DNA of 64,000 nucleotides from Pseudonocardia asaccharolytica DSM 44247 = NBRC 16224 (GCF_000423625.1 NZ_AUII01000001.1:372001-436000), one strand, 5' to 3'; shown: positions 46,724 to 56,739, counted from the stretch's first letter. Translations and numbers: made by a program. Notes: a model not told the origin generated them from the letters alone.

Positions 46724-49171
46724 ATGACGGACGCGTGGACGCTCGTGTTCGACGGGTGGGATCCCGCCGACGAGGGCCGGCGGGAGGCGTTGTGCACCCT
46801 CGGCAACGGACGGTTCGCGACCCGGGGCGCCGCCCCGGAGTCGGCCGCCGACGGCGTGCACTATCCGGGCACCTACGCGGCCGGCTGCTACAACCGGCTG
46901 CGGGACGAGATCGCCGGGCGGTGCGTCGAGAACGAGAGCCTGGTGAACCTGCCCAACTGGCTGGACCTGCGGTTCGCCGTCGGGGACGGGGAATGGATCG
47001 AGCTGTCCGGGGTCGGTGTGCTCGAGCACCGGCTGGAGCTGGACCTGCGCCGCGGGTTGCTGAGCCGCACGACGCGGTTCGTCGACGGGGCCGGCCGGCG
47101 GACCTCGGTGCACCAGCGCCGGTTCGTGCACATGGCCCGGCCGCACCTGGCCGGGTTGCACACCGTGATCACGGCCGAGGACTGGTCCGGACGGCTGTGC
47201 GTCGCGTCCGGGATCGACGGTTCGGTGACCAACTCCGGCGTCCGGCGCTACCAGGGCATGTCGAGCCGGCACCTCGAGATCGTCTCCACGGAGCAGCCGG
47301 ACCCGGGCACGCTGCTGCTGGTCGCCCGCACCACCCAGTCGCGGCTGCGCTTCGCGGCGGCGGCGCGCACGCGGGTGTGGCGCGACGAGGTGCCGGAGGA
47401 GCCGCCGCGCCGGTTGCGAAGCGAGGCCGACCGGATCGCCCACGAGCTGGATCTGGAGCTGCGCGCCGGGGAGGCGGTGGCGATCGAGAAGGTGGTCGCG
47501 CTGGTGACCTCGCGCGACGTCGCCGTCTCCGAGCCGGCAGCCGCGGCCGTGGACCTGCTCGCCGACGCGCCCGGCTTCGACGAGCTGCTGGAAAGCCACG
47601 CGCTGGCCTGGCACCAGCTGTGGCGGCGGTTCCGGTTCGAACTCACCGACGGCCGCGGCCCCGGGACCGTCGAGACGCTGCGCACGCTGCGGCTGAACGT
47701 CTTCCATCTCCTGGCGTCGGTGTCGTCGCACAACGTGGATCTCGACGCCGGGATCCCGGCGCGCGGGTTGCACGGCGAGGCCTACCGCGGCCACGTGTTC
47801 TGGGACGAACTGTTCGTGTTTCCGGTGCTGACCCTGCGCCTGCCCGAGTTGCCGCGCGCGTTGTTGCGGTACCGGACGCGGCGGCTGGACGCGGCGCGGT
47901 GGGCCGCGCGGCTGGCCGGGCATACCGGGGCGATGTACCCGTGGCAGTCCGGCAGCGACGGCCGCGAGGAGACCCAGCAGGTGCATCTCAACCCGCGGTC
48001 GGGCCGGTGGCTGCCGGACACGAGCCATCTGCAGCGCCACGTCGGCCTCGCCGTGGCCTACAGCATCTGGCAGTACTACCAGTCCACCGGTGACATGGAG
48101 TTCCTCGCCACCCACGGCGCGGAGACGATCCTGGAGATCGCCCGGTTCTGGGCCGGGCTCGCGAGCTACGACCCGGCGATCGACCGCTACCGCATCTGGG
48201 GCGTGATGGGCCCCGACGAGTACAGCACCCGCTATCCCGGGGCGGCCGAGCCGGGCATCGACGACAACGCCTACACCAACGTGATGGTGGTGTGGCTGAT
48301 GCTGCGGGCCGAGGAGGTACTCGCCGCGCTGCCGCCCACCCGGCGCATCGAGCTGGAGGAAGGCCTGGGGCTCTCGCGGGCGGAGCGGCTGCGGTGGCAG
48401 GAGCTCAGCCGCCGGATGTATGTGCCGATCGCCCCGGACGGGATCATCTCCCAGTTCGAGGGCTACCGGGAGCTACCCGAGCTGGACTGGGACGACTACC
48501 GCCGCCGCTACGGCGATATCCAGCGGCTCGACCGCATCCTCGAGGCCGAGGGCCGGTCGGTGGACGACTACCAGGTCTCCAAACAGGCCGACGTGCTCAT
48601 GCTCTTCTACCTGATGTCCGCCGACGAGCTGCGCGAACTGCTGGGGCGGCTGGGCTACGAGCTGCCCCCGGAGGCCATCCCGCGCACGATCGACTACTAC
48701 CTGGCCCGCACCTGCCACGGGTCCACGCTGAGCGCGCTGGTGCACGCCTGGGTGCTGGCGCGGGCGCATCGGGAGCAGGCGATGGAGCATTTCGACCGGG
48801 TGTTGAACAGCGACATCGCCGACATCCAGGGCGGCACCACCGCCGAGGGGGTGCACCTGGGCGCCATGGCCGGCAGCGTGGACCTGCTGCAGCGCTGCTT
48901 CGCCGGGGTGGAGACCCGCCAGGATGCGCTCTGGTTCAACCCGCATTGGCCGGACCGCTACGGCCGGCTCACGTTCGCCATGGAGTACCGGGGACAGCCG
49001 CTGACCGTCGAGGTGTGCGGGCGCCGGGTGCAGGTGTCCGCTGGACCCGGCACCGGCCGCCCGATCCGGGTCGGCTGCGGGGACGAGGTGCGCGAGCTGC
49101 GGCCGGGCCAGACCGTGGGATTCGTCGCGGAGGGCACATATGCGGCCTCCGCGAGGGTGGACGCGGATTAG
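46724..49171 (+). CDS. Glycoside hydrolase family 65 (trehalose/maltose/kojibiose phosphorylase type)
   Basis: 815 residues. The N-terminal beta-sandwich begins EALCTLGNGRFATRGAAPE; the (alpha/alpha)6 domain carries GPDEYSTRYPG with the general acid near Glu499, and DDNAYTNVMVVWLM; then VSKQADVLMLFYLM and the phosphate-site region TCHGSTLSALVHAWVLAR. The C-terminal domain ends VEVCGRRVQVSAGPG. GH65 enzymes phosphorolyse alpha-glucosides to beta-glucose-1-phosphate; no phosphoglucomutase gene is adjacent. Probable regulation by the DosR-like box upstream. It lies just outside the right repeat and probably belongs to the native chromosome. Confidence 0.92.
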   Translation: MTDAWTLVFDGWDPADEGRREALCTLGNGRFATRGAAPESAADGVHYPGTYAAGCYNRLRDEIAGRCVENESLVNLPNWLDLRFAVGDGEWIELSGVGVLEHRLELDLRRGLLSRTTRFVDGAGRRTSVHQRRFVHMARPHLAGLHTVITAEDWSGRLCVASGIDGSVTNSGVRRYQGMSSRHLEIVSTEQPDPGTLLLVARTTQSRLRFAAAARTRVWRDEVPEEPPRRLRSEADRIAHELDLELRAGEAVAIEKVVALVTSRDVAVSEPAAAAVDLLADAPGFDELLESHALAWHQLWRRFRFELTDGRGPGTVETLRTLRLNVFHLLASVSSHNVDLDAGIPARGLHGEAYRGHVFWDELFVFPVLTLRLPELPRALLRYRTRRLDAARWAARLAGHTGAMYPWQSGSDGREETQQVHLNPRSGRWLPDTSHLQRHVGLAVAYSIWQYYQSTGDMEFLATHGAETILEIARFWAGLASYDPAIDRYRIWGVMGPDEYSTRYPGAAEPGIDDNAYTNVMVVWLMLRAEEVLAALPPTRRIELEEGLGLSRAERLRWQELSRRMYVPIAPDGIISQFEGYRELPELDWDDYRRRYGDIQRLDRILEAEGRSVDDYQVSKQADVLMLFYLMSADELRELLGRLGYELPPEAIPRTIDYYLARTCHGSTLSALVHAWVLARAHREQAMEHFDRVLNSDIADIQGGTTAEGVHLGAMAGSVDLLQRCFAGVETRQDALWFNPHWPDRYGRLTFAMEYRGQPLTVEVCGRRVQVSAGPGTGRPIRVGCGDEVRELRPGQTVGFVAEGTYAASARVDAD

Positions 49172-49555
49172 CACCGGGGCGTTGCTCCGCGATCCGGGGT
49201 CACGAGGGCCATCAGCATGGGCCGTTCGGCCCTGCCGGATGGGCATCGCCTCGTCGATTCTGGTCCCTGCCGGAGAAGCGCGGCTGGCGTCATACGCAGC
49301 CACCGTTCGCGGGCATGGGGGGTGCACGCGGCGCGTCGGCGCGATGACCCAGCCCTGGTCTCGTGGGATGGGCTGGAGTTGCACGAGGCCGGACCTCCGG
49401 CACGCCCGGGGGCTGCAAACCGTCCTGGGGAGCGACGGGCTGGCAGCCCCCGGGCGCCTACGGCGTTCATCCAGAGAAGACGGGCGGTGCACCCAGGCGT
49501 CCATCGCGCTGCCCGGCCCCGACGCGGCGGCCCGGGCCGTGGCGCCCGCGCGCCC
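49172..49555. other. Non-coding/degraded segment
   Basis: 384 bases with open frames on both strands but none with family resemblance or a fitting start. It includes a 14-base palindrome, GGGCCG-TT-CGGCCC, with the same architecture as the DosR-like boxes. Toward its end the plus-strand frame merges into the coxM remnant, so much of it is probably decayed coding sequence. Confidence 0.5.
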
Positions 49556-49666
49556 AACCCCGACCTGCACGCCAGCGGCGACCACCGCCGCGACCTCCTC
49601 GAGGCACTGGTCACCGAAAGCCTGCTCACCGCACACACGCGGGCATCTGGAGTTGATCCACCATGA
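49556..49666 (+). pseudogene. Remnant: C-terminal tail of a CoxM/XdhB-type FAD subunit
   Basis: About 36 codons ending in TGA at 49664-49666. They read NPDLHASGDHRRDLLEAL and then VTESLLTAHTRA, the usual end of the medium (FAD-binding) subunit of molybdenum hydroxylases. The stop overlaps the ATG of the CoxS-type fragment (ATGA), preserving the native operon junction. The rest of the subunit is not recognisable upstream. Confidence 0.6.
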
Positions 49667-49845
49667 CAACCCGTCGGATTGACACCGTGGTCAACGGCGT
49701 CGACATCGAACGCGTCGTGGACTCTAGAATGCTGCTCTCCGACTTCCTGCGCCACGAACTCCGGCTCACCGGCACCCACGTCGGCTGCGAACACGGCGTC
49801 TGCGGCTCCTGCACTGTGCAGTACGCGCCGCGGCACAGACAATAG
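49663..49845 (+). pseudogene. Remnant: N-terminal [2Fe-2S] domain of a CoxS/XdhC-type small subunit
   Basis: 60 codons. [22 protein letters not shown] followed by the plant-type cluster motif [13 protein letters not shown] is typical of the iron-sulfur subunit of carbon monoxide dehydrogenase/xanthine dehydrogenase. The homology stops at about 49823 and the frame ends at 49845. A complete subunit has about 160 residues, with a second cluster domain that is missing here. The break lies about 140 bases left of the IS5-type element. Confidence 0.85.
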
Positions 49846-49983
49846 CTGTTGCCACTGAGGGTGCAGTTCAGGTACGCGACCGTGCGTCCGATAATTCCGG
49901 GACAGATGGCGAGGGGAAGCGCGTGGACACGTAGGCCAACGGCGCCTGACATGAGGCCACCGGGAGTTTTGCGCTTTCACTCA

Positions 49984-50899
49984 GAACGTGTTTGAGAGGT
50001 GATCCTGTGGTTCACCGAACGTATTCCAGTGGACGGCGTCCGGGGCGCTGCGCGGGCTGGCCGCGGGCCAGGCGGCGGACCAGGAGGTCGATCGCGGCCC
50101 AGCGGATCATCGCCTCGGAGATCTCCGGGTGCCGCTCATAGTCACGGGCCAGCCGCCGGTGCGCCAACAGCCAGCCCAGCGTCCGCTCGACCACCCACCG
50201 CTTGGGGTGCACTTGGAAACCCCGCTGGCCAGCGGGTTTACCGACGATGTGCACGCTGACGCCCAGCAGCCGCCGCGCCCAGGCCACCAGCCGGCCGGCG
50301 AACCCCTGATCGGCGAACACCACCCGGGCCGGCGAGGTCAGGTACAGCCCCAGCAGCATCGTGGTGGCCCCGGCCCGGTCCTGCACGCTGGCCGGGCGGA
50401 CCATCACCGCCAGCAGCAGCCCGAGCGTGTCGGTGAGCACGAACCTTTTGCGCCCGTTGATCTTCTTGTGTGCGTCGTAGCCGCGGGACTCGCGGCCCAC
50501 GGTGTCGGCGCCCTTGACGCTTTGGGTGTCCAGCACCGCCGCCGACGGCTCGGGCGCGCGGCCTTCGGCCCGGCGCAGCCGCCGCCGCAGGATGTCCAGG
50601 ACCTGCCGGGTGACGCCCTGGGCTTCCCAGCGGGCGAAGTGCCAGTAGACCGTCTGCCAGGGCGGGAAGTCCCGGGGAGCTGCCGCCACGCACAGCCGGT
50701 GCGGTTGACATAGGCGATCGCGTCCACGATCTCCCGTCGGGGCCACTTCTCCTTGCGGCCGTCCCAGTGCGGAGGCGGCAGCAGCGGCTCGATCAGCGCC
50801 CACTGCTCATCGGTCAGGTCCGAGGGGTAGAACCGGTCTCGCATACCCAGCGCGTACCCCGCCAGACGACGACCTCACGATCACCTCTCAAACACGTTC
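49984..50899 (-). mobile_element. IS5-family insertion sequence
   Basis: 916 bases with 21-base perfect terminal inverted repeats (GAACGTGTTTGAGAGGTGATC at 49984-50004 and its complement at 50879-50899). A three-base target duplication TCA occurs at 49981-49983 and 50900-50902, as expected for TNA-duplicating IS5 subgroups. A single transposase in two frames fills the element. Perfect ends and duplication indicate a recent insertion. Confidence 0.9.
50012..50844 (-). CDS. IS5-family transposase, read in two frames
   Basis: The first frame starts at ATG 50844 (MRDRFYPSDLTDEQWALIEPLLPP) and keeps homology to GCAWRQLP. The continuation, RDFPPWQTVYWHFARWE, is in the -1 frame and runs to the stop at 50012 through DTQSVKGADTVGRESRGYDAHKKINGRKR, VFADQGF and RWVVERTLGWL (DDE residues). 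The crossover is at CTCCCCGGGAC near 50671-50680. This may be programmed -1 frameshifting, known for several actinobacterial IS5 members, or a disabling mutation. Confidence 0.85.
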
Positions 50900-51129
50900 T
50901 CAGAGGCGTTCGAGATGCGGGGATCGAGAACGGACTCGGTGTACGAGGCGAGTACTCGTGCAGCAGGGAGATCGGCCTCTCTGGCCTGGTAGGAGCGGAG
51001 GGGAGGGGCTCCTACCAGGAACTGATCGTATCTAATCCATCGCCGGATCCGGATATTCTCCTTTTCAGACCGAAGGAGTCGTCCCGGTGCCACCGCAGTG
51101 GTGCTTAGCGGAGCGGGCAGCGGTTTCTG

Positions 51130-51531
51130 TTAGGAGGCCATGGCGATGGCCTGGACCTCGACAAGCAGCTCCGGAAAAAGCAGGCCGTGCACGGAACAGG
51201 CGAAACCAACGGGTCCGGAGCCCGGCAGCACCTCGTTCTTCGCCGCGACGAAGTCGGTGAGCGCGTCGGCGATCACCAGGTCCTCCGTGTGCTTGTAGAA
51301 GATCATCATCTGGGTGAGGTCGCTCGGCCCTACCGCCGCCAGTTCCAACACCTCGCGCAGGTTCCCCAGGGCCTGTCGGGTCTGTTGCGCCAGCCCTCCT
51401 TCCACCACCTTCAGGTCCCGATCGAGGCCGACCTGTCCGGCGATGAACACGACCCCGTCCTGCCGCACCGCCGAGTGGAACCCCGGCACCATTCCGCGCA
51501 TGTGCTCGGGATCGAAGACGTCGCGTTTCAT
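51130..51531 (-). CDS. RidA-family protein, copy 2
   Basis: 133 residues from an ATG at 51531 after GGAGG. FIAGQVGLDRDLKVVEGGLAQQTRQALGNLREVLELAAVGPSDL and the C-terminal LLFPELLVEVQAIAMAS show the trimeric YjgF/RidA fold. The active-site Arg of enamine deaminases is not in its usual place (GFACSVHGL), so it may be a non-deaminase member. It follows the LLM oxidoreductase by 28 bases on the same strand. Confidence 0.9.
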   Translation of the reverse strand: MKRDVFDPEHMRGMVPGFHSAVRQDGVVFIAGQVGLDRDLKVVEGGLAQQTRQALGNLREVLELAAVGPSDLTQMMIFYKHTEDLVIADALTDFVAAKNEVLPGSGPVGFACSVHGLLFPELLVEVQAIAMAS

Positions 51532-51559
51532 CCGACCTCCGTTCCTGGCTCTGTCCGAC

Positions 51560-52690
51560 TCACGTGATCCGGCCGTCACCGACCGGCGCTACCCGCGCGA
51601 TGCTGTTCGGCGCCTTGAAGTGCGGGATCACGTGCCGGCCGATGAGTTCCATCGAACGCAGTACCTGCTCGTGACCCATGCCCTCAAGCCGGAGGGTGAC
51701 CTCGTCGTATCCCATGGCCTCCAGACGCCGGCCACGCTCGATGAAGTCATCCGGCGTTCCGATGAGGATGCTCGGCGTCCGCTCGATCAGCGCATCGAGA
51801 TCGTTGTTCTTGATGATCTCCTGGAGTTCCTCGCCGGTGCGGGCCATGTAGGCGTAGTCGGGCGACTCCTTGGCCAAGCGGCCGTAGGTGAGCTCCGAGA
51901 TCGCGCCGAGGAAGCTCATCGCGATCGGCCCGGCAATGGCCTTGGCCTCCTCCCGCGTCTCCGCGCAATATGCCGTGATCACGCAGTTGCACATCCGGTC
52001 GAACACCGCACCGCCCACCTGGCGCGTCGGGTTCTTGATGGCCGTCTTGTACGCCGCTGCCTTTTCCTCGAGTTCGTCCCAGCCCAGCCAGTTGTCGAAG
52101 TTGATGATGCCGATCCCCATCTCACCGGCATAGCGGTTCGACTCGAGGCTCGTGCCGACCATCATGATCGGCGGATGCGGATTCTGGTACGGCCGCGGGG
52201 ACAGACTCATTCGAGGAATGTTCAGGCGCTCCCCGACATGCTCGAACTCCTCATGGGAGAGAGCCTTGCCGATCACCTCCAGGGATTCCATCATCTCTGC
52301 GCGGACGGTCGTCGCATCGGCGCCGAACGCTGCGAGTTGGAACGGGTTGTTGCCCCGTCCGACCCCGAGGATGGCTCGCCCATCGGACACGATGTCCAGC
52401 GTCGCGATCCGCTCGGCCACCCGAAGCGGATGATTGATCTTGTGCGGGAGGAGCACGATCTGGTGCATGAAGTTGATGCGGCTCGTCTGCGCCGCGATGT
52501 AGGCGTAGAGGATGTCCGGCGCAGATGTCGTCGCAATCGGACTCAGGCCGTGCTGTTCCGACCCACCCCAGAAGTCGAAGCCCATCTCCTCTGCGAACTG
52601 GACCTCCTTGACGAGCTGCTTGTAACGATGGTAATGCGACGTTCCAAGTGGCGTTTCGCCCTCCTGTAGCAGCCCCCAGTGCAAGCCCAT
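51560..52690 (-). CDS. LLM-class F420/FMN-dependent oxidoreductase
   Basis: 376 residues from an ATG at 52690, six bases after AAAGGA. The luciferase-like barrel is visible in FAEEMGFDFWGGSEQHGLSP, LPHKINHPLRVAERIATLDIVSDGRAILGVGRGN, and IMMVGTSLESNRYAGEMGIGIINF. Enzymes of this type oxidise small or aromatic substrates with reduced flavin or F420. It shares an operon with the RidA gene below and probably the SnoaL gene above. Substrate unknown. Confidence 0.92.
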   Translation of the reverse strand: MGLHWGLLQEGETPLGTSHYHRYKQLVKEVQFAEEMGFDFWGGSEQHGLSPIATTSAPDILYAYIAAQTSRINFMHQIVLLPHKINHPLRVAERIATLDIVSDGRAILGVGRGNNPFQLAAFGADATTVRAEMMESLEVIGKALSHEEFEHVGERLNIPRMSLSPRPYQNPHPPIMMVGTSLESNRYAGEMGIGIINFDNWLGWDELEEKAAAYKTAIKNPTRQVGGAVFDRMCNCVITAYCAETREEAKAIAGPIAMSFLGAISELTYGRLAKESPDYAYMARTGEELQEIIKNNDLDALIERTPSILIGTPDDFIERGRRLEAMGYDEVTLRLEGMGHEQVLRSMELIGRHVIPHFKAPNSIARVAPVGDGRIT

Positions 52691-52798
52691 CTTGAAATCC
52701 TTTCTCACATTACTGACGACCGTTTTTCGGCGCGGTTCCAGCCTATGACGCGCGGTCAGGTTCTCCGACCGTCGGGGAATTTCGAGTTCCTGAACGCC

Positions 52799-53176
52799 CT
52801 ACTCCAGGCCGAAGGGATTGTCGATCACGATGAGCCAGTGTCCCTCGGTCTGACGGCGTACCACATCGATGTTGGTTGCGTTCATCTCGATGGGGGAGCC
52901 GTCCGGGGCGGTTCCGGTGAGCGTCCAGTCGCCGGCGACGAGGGCGATCTCCTCGGACTCGACCACCTTCCTCACAGCGGTCACCGTCAGTGTCGGCTGG
53001 ATCGCGAAGTACTCCGACAGCGCTTCCCGGACGGCTTCTCTACCCACGTACCTCTTGCCGTCCTGAGCGACGAAGGTGGCCGTCGGCTCATAGAAGGAGA
53101 GGGCGCCCTCCATGTCCTGGCCATTGATCGTTTTAACGGCCATCTGGACGACATCTTCCGGCCTGCTGGCACGCAC
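52799..53176 (-). CDS. SnoaL-like/NTF2-fold protein
   Basis: 125 residues from a GTG at 53176 after AAAGAGGAGT. The pattern DVVQMAVKTINGQDMEGALSFYEPTATFVAQDG, ALSEYFAIQPTLTVTAVRKVV and HWLIVIDNPFGLE is characteristic of SnoaL-like small proteins. It is first in a minus-strand set with the LLM oxidoreductase and RidA genes and divergent from the LuxR-type regulator, which is probably its controller. Confidence 0.88.
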   Translation of the reverse strand: MRASRPEDVVQMAVKTINGQDMEGALSFYEPTATFVAQDGKRYVGREAVREALSEYFAIQPTLTVTAVRKVVESEEIALVAGDWTLTGTAPDGSPIEMNATNIDVVRRQTEGHWLIVIDNPFGLE

Positions 53177-53329
53177 GTTGACTCCTCTTTGGGGATCCGA
53201 TGGTGTGTTCACCGAATTTCCTGATCCACTGTCGATCGAAGGGACAGCGGTCCCGGGCGGACGCGCTGACCATATGACCGCAGCGGCACCTTGGCGCCGC
53301 CATCGCCGGATGGGGATGGAGACAAGTGA

Positions 53330-53357
53330 CCATTGGTTTATCCGGTATCCCCAATGG
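53330..53357. promoter_or_regulatory. Inverted repeat CCATTGG-N14-CCAATGG
   Basis: Perfect seven-base arms at 53330-53336 and 53351-53357 in the 263-base divergent region between the SnoaL gene and the LuxR-type regulator, 83 bases before the latter's start. The local sequence is A/T-rich compared with its surroundings. A plausible operator for the adjacent regulator; no second copy was seen. Confidence 0.4.
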
Positions 53358-53439
53358 TTTTTGAACCCCCTGTCGACCACGCTGCGGTCGACGGCTACCG
53401 TCGCCCGAGGTTGTGCAGCCAGTGGAATCGGGGACAACG

Positions 53440-56304
53440 ATGTCGAACGAGCCCGCCGTCCTTGAACGCAGCCGCGAACTTGACCGGTTCTGTGAGGCGC
53501 TGCGGTTGGCCCGGAGCGGCCACGGTCGGGTGCTGGTCATCGAGGGCCCGAGCGGAATTGGCAAGACGCGGCTGCTCGCGGAGGCGCGCGGGCTCGCCAG
53601 CGAGATCGGGCTTCGCGTGTTACACGCCCGCGCCGGAGAGCTCGAACGCGACTACGCATTCGGCGTCGTGCTGGGGCTGCTCGATCCTGTCGTAGCCAGC
53701 GCAACCACCGAGCGGCGCGAGTTCATGCTCCGTGGCCGCGCCTCGTTGGCGGCGCCGTTGCTCGACGGGATGGACGACGGCACTCGACGTGTTGCCTTGA
53801 ACGACGAGCACTCTTTACTGCACGGTCTGTACTGGTGTCTGGTCAATCTCACCGAGGAACAGCCCACCGCGTTGGTGATCGACGACGTGCATTGGGCGGA
53901 CCAGCCCTCACTGCGGTTCCTCGTCTATCTCGCACAACGCCTCGCCGACCTGCCGCTGGCGATGATCGCGGCCATCCGCAACGGGGACCCGGCCGAGGAA
54001 CCAGAACTGGTAACCCGGCTCGTCGACGCCTCCTCCGCACCGACAGTGCGGCCCGCGGAACTGAGCCTGGACGCTAGTCGGGAGCTGCTGGTCGAGGCGC
54101 TGCCGGACGCCCTCGGGGACGATTTCGTCCAGGCGAGTTGGGAGGCGACGCGGGGGAATCCGTTCCTGCTCCGGGAGATCGTCTCCGAGGTTCTCGCCGA
54201 TCCAGTTGCCTGGCGGGAGAACGCCGCGGCCCGGGTCGCGGCGTTCGCCCCACACTCGGTGAGCCGCAACGTGGCCCTTCGGCTGACTCGGCTCGGCCCC
54301 GACGCCCTGCTCCTGGCACAGGCTCGTGCCGTCCTCGGCGACGGATACCCGCTGGTTATCGCCACGGCATTGGCGGGGCTCGACGGTCCCGCCGCTGCCA
54401 CCGCCACAGAGCGGCTGATCGACGCGAACATCCTCAGCGGGGCCGAGACGATCGCGTTCTCGCACCCCATGATCCGATCCGCGGTCTACGAGGGGCTCGG
54501 CTCCGCCGAGCGCTCGGCCATGCACGTGACTGCCGCGTTGCTGCTGCACCGTTCCGGGGCGACCGCAGAGATTGTGGCTCACCACCTGTTGGCAGGAACC
54601 CCGACCAGCGCTGGATGGGCGCTCGCCACGCTCCACGACGCAGCCCGGGCCGCCGCTCGCAAGGGTTCGCCGAAGTCCGCGGTGCGACTCCTGCGCCGGG
54701 CCGTAGAGCTCTGTCCCGACGATCGGGCGGCCCCGCTGTTGATCGATCTCGGCCTCGCCGAGGCGGCCGCCGGCGAGCTGACCGCACTCGGCCGGTTCGA
54801 GGAGGCCCTGAGCATTCTCGACGACCGGCAGGAACGGATCCGCGCGATGTACGCGCTGGGCCAAACCCTCTATCGCTACGGACGCCACGACGAGGCCGCG
54901 ACGATCTTTCGCCGTGGCGCCGAGCTCACCCGCAATGATCCCTCCGCCATGTTGACGTTCGAAGCCGGGTTCATGTGCGCGGCGCAGTATGTTGTCGCGC
55001 TGCGTCCCGAGCTGCGTGCTCGGCTGCGGGCACAGGGAGACCTCCGAAGCCGTTCGCGTGGGACAACGGCCGACCGGGCGTTGCTGGCCAACCTGGCTCT
55101 CGACACCGCGATGAGCGTCGGCGACCAGCCGGCGACGTGGACGGCGGAGCTGGCCCAACACGCACTCGACGACGACGCCCTGTTTCGCGCGGAAGGCTCG
55201 GAGAGCATGGCGATGAACCTTGCGATCCTCGCGTTGCTCTGGTCGGGGCGCCCTGGCGATGCCCAGCGGGCGATCGACCTCGTCCTCGCCGATGCCCGCG
55301 AACGTGGCGCGACGCTCGCCTTCGCCGAGGCATCGATGGTCCGTGCTTTGATCATGTACACCCGTGGGCAGCTGGCGGAGGCGGCGGCCGATGCGCAGGC
55401 TGCTATCCACGGTATGGAACGCGGCTGGCATTCCGGTGTGCCCGCCCCGCAGTCCGTCCTCGCGCAATGCCTGATCGAACGCGGCGAAGTCGATCGCGCC
55501 GCTGCCGTGCTGCGGGAGGTCGCGCCGCTCCTGGGCAGCGTTGCGACTCGCGGCATGAAAGCGTGGTTCTATGCGGCCCGCGGTCGATTGCGCCTCGAAC
55601 GCCGTGACGCTCCTGGGGCGTACGCCGACTTCCTCGCCGCCGGGGAATGCCTCGATGAGTACCTCGCCCCGGCCAGCCCGGCGCTTATTCCCTGGCGTTC
55701 GCTTGCCGGGCTCGCCGCGTGTGCCGCCGGTGACCGGAAGGGTGCCCTGGCTCTGATCGACCACGAGTTGGCGCTCGCTCGCCAGCTCTGCCTGCCAGCA
55801 CAACTCGGTGCCGCGCTGCGGCGCCGCGGCACCGTCGAGGCGGGGCCCGAGGCGCTGGTCCATCTCACCGCAGCTGTCGCAGCGCTCGAAGTGGCCGACT
55901 CGCAACTCGAGCTCGGGCGTGCATTGCTCGAACTAGGCAGCCGACAGCGTCGATCGGGGGCTGTGACCGAGGCGCGGGAGAATCTCCGGCGCGCCCTCGA
56001 TCTCACCCATCGGGGTGGCGCCACCGCGATCGCCGAGCGGGCGCGCGAGGAGTTGCTGGCCAGCGGGGCACGCCCCCGACGACACGTACTGACCGGCGTT
56101 GCATCGCTGACCCCCAGCGAGCGCAGGATCGCCGAGCAGGCCGCAGCCGGCCATACCGCTCGGGCCATCGCCGAGGAGCTGTTCCTCAGCAAACACACGG
56201 TGGAATGGCACCTGCGGCGGGTCTACCGGAAGCTGGACGTGTGCTCGAGGGTGGAGCTCAGGGAGAAGCTGGACGGGCACCACTCCGGTTCTCCGGTGAG
56301 GTGA
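53440..56304 (+). CDS. Large ATP-binding LuxR-family (LAL) transcriptional regulator
   Basis: 954 residues from an ATG at 53440. Walker A GPSGIGKT at residues 36-43, Walker B-like [11 protein letters not shown], then a long helical-repeat (TPR-like) middle region, and a C-terminal LuxR helix-turn-helix (about residues 890-954): [46 protein letters not shown] proteins are signal-dependent activators of catabolic or secondary-metabolic genes. It lies between the LLM cluster (divergent) and the microcompartment operon (convergent) and could control either. Its 3' end overlaps the convergent RidA gene by 47 bases. Confidence 0.95.
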   Translation: MSNEPAVLERSRELDRFCEALRLARSGHGRVLVIEGPSGIGKTRLLAEARGLASEIGLRVLHARAGELERDYAFGVVLGLLDPVVASATTERREFMLRGRASLAAPLLDGMDDGTRRVALNDEHSLLHGLYWCLVNLTEEQPTALVIDDVHWADQPSLRFLVYLAQRLADLPLAMIAAIRNGDPAEEPELVTRLVDASSAPTVRPAELSLDASRELLVEALPDALGDDFVQASWEATRGNPFLLREIVSEVLADPVAWRENAAARVAAFAPHSVSRNVALRLTRLGPDALLLAQARAVLGDGYPLVIATALAGLDGPAAATATERLIDANILSGAETIAFSHPMIRSAVYEGLGSAERSAMHVTAALLLHRSGATAEIVAHHLLAGTPTSAGWALATLHDAARAAARKGSPKSAVRLLRRAVELCPDDRAAPLLIDLGLAEAAAGELTALGRFEEALSILDDRQERIRAMYALGQTLYRYGRHDEAATIFRRGAELTRNDPSAMLTFEAGFMCAAQYVVALRPELRARLRAQGDLRSRSRGTTADRALLANLALDTAMSVGDQPATWTAELAQHALDDDALFRAEGSESMAMNLAILALLWSGRPGDAQRAIDLVLADARERGATLAFAEASMVRALIMYTRGQLAEAAADAQAAIHGMERGWHSGVPAPQSVLAQCLIERGEVDRAAAVLREVAPLLGSVATRGMKAWFYAARGRLRLERRDAPGAYADFLAAGECLDEYLAPASPALIPWRSLAGLAACAAGDRKGALALIDHELALARQLCLPAQLGAALRRRGTVEAGPEALVHLTAAVAALEVADSQLELGRALLELGSRQRRSGAVTEARENLRRALDLTHRGGATAIAERAREELLASGARPRRHVLTGVASLTPSERRIAEQAAAGHTARAIAEELFLSKHTVEWHLRRVYRKLDVCSRVELREKLDGHHSGSPVR

Positions 56305-56719
56305 CGGGCCGGTGGGCCACGGCCTGCATCTCGATCAGCAGCTGTGGATGCGGTAATTGGTGGACCGCCACTGTGGTACGGGTCGGCCCGGACTCGTCGA
56401 AATACTCGCCGTAGATCTCGTTGTATCCGGCGAAGTCGTTCATTGACACCAGGTAGGTGGTGATCTGGACGAGATCGGCGAGATCGGCGCCTACGGCCTG
56501 CAAGATGTCACGAATGTTCTCGATGACCCCGCGCGTCTGCTCCCGGATGTCCAGCCGGATCGTCCCGTCCTGGTCAAGCCGAGCGCCGGCGATGGTGTCG
56601 TCTGGTCGGCGGCTGCTCGTCCCCGAGACGAAGACGAACTCGCCGATGGTTTTGACGTGCGGGTATCTCCCTCGCGGCGTCGCCTTGCCGGGGAGCACCC
56701 GGCTCTGGTTCCTGGTCAT
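56258..56719 (-). CDS. RidA-family deaminase (2-aminomuconate-deaminase-like), copy 3
   Basis: 153 residues from an ATG at 56719 after [58 protein letters not shown], and [25 protein letters not shown] keep both the active-site Arg and the final Glu of the deaminase type. Close relatives include 2-aminomuconate deaminase. It is the last gene of the microcompartment operon, 20 bases after the aldehyde dehydrogenase, which makes 2-aminomuconate deamination the natural suggestion. Confidence 0.9.
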   Translation of the reverse strand: MTRNQSRVLPGKATPRGRYPHVKTIGEFVFVSGTSSRRPDDTIAGARLDQDGTIRLDIREQTRGVIENIRDILQAVGADLADLVQITTYLVSMNDFAGYNEIYGEYFDESGPTRTTVAVHQLPHPQLLIEMQAVAHRPVTSPENRSGARPASP

Positions 56720-56739
56720 GCTCCTCCTCGAGTGCGTGC

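Noticed and set aside
46451..48115. Long open frame (554 codons) antisense to the GH65 gene
   Set aside because: Pro/Arg/Gly-rich product with no family pattern, caused by G/C third positions; the GH65 frame has all catalytic motifs.
49217..49231. GGGCCG-TT-CGGCCC palindrome as a third DosR-like box
   Set aside because: No gene with a suitable start is placed to use it, and it sits in decayed sequence; kept only as a note in the segment description.
49626..49952. Minus-strand frame over the coxS fragment
   Set aside because: Cys-rich appearance comes from reading the iron-sulfur motif region backwards; no start site or relative recognised.
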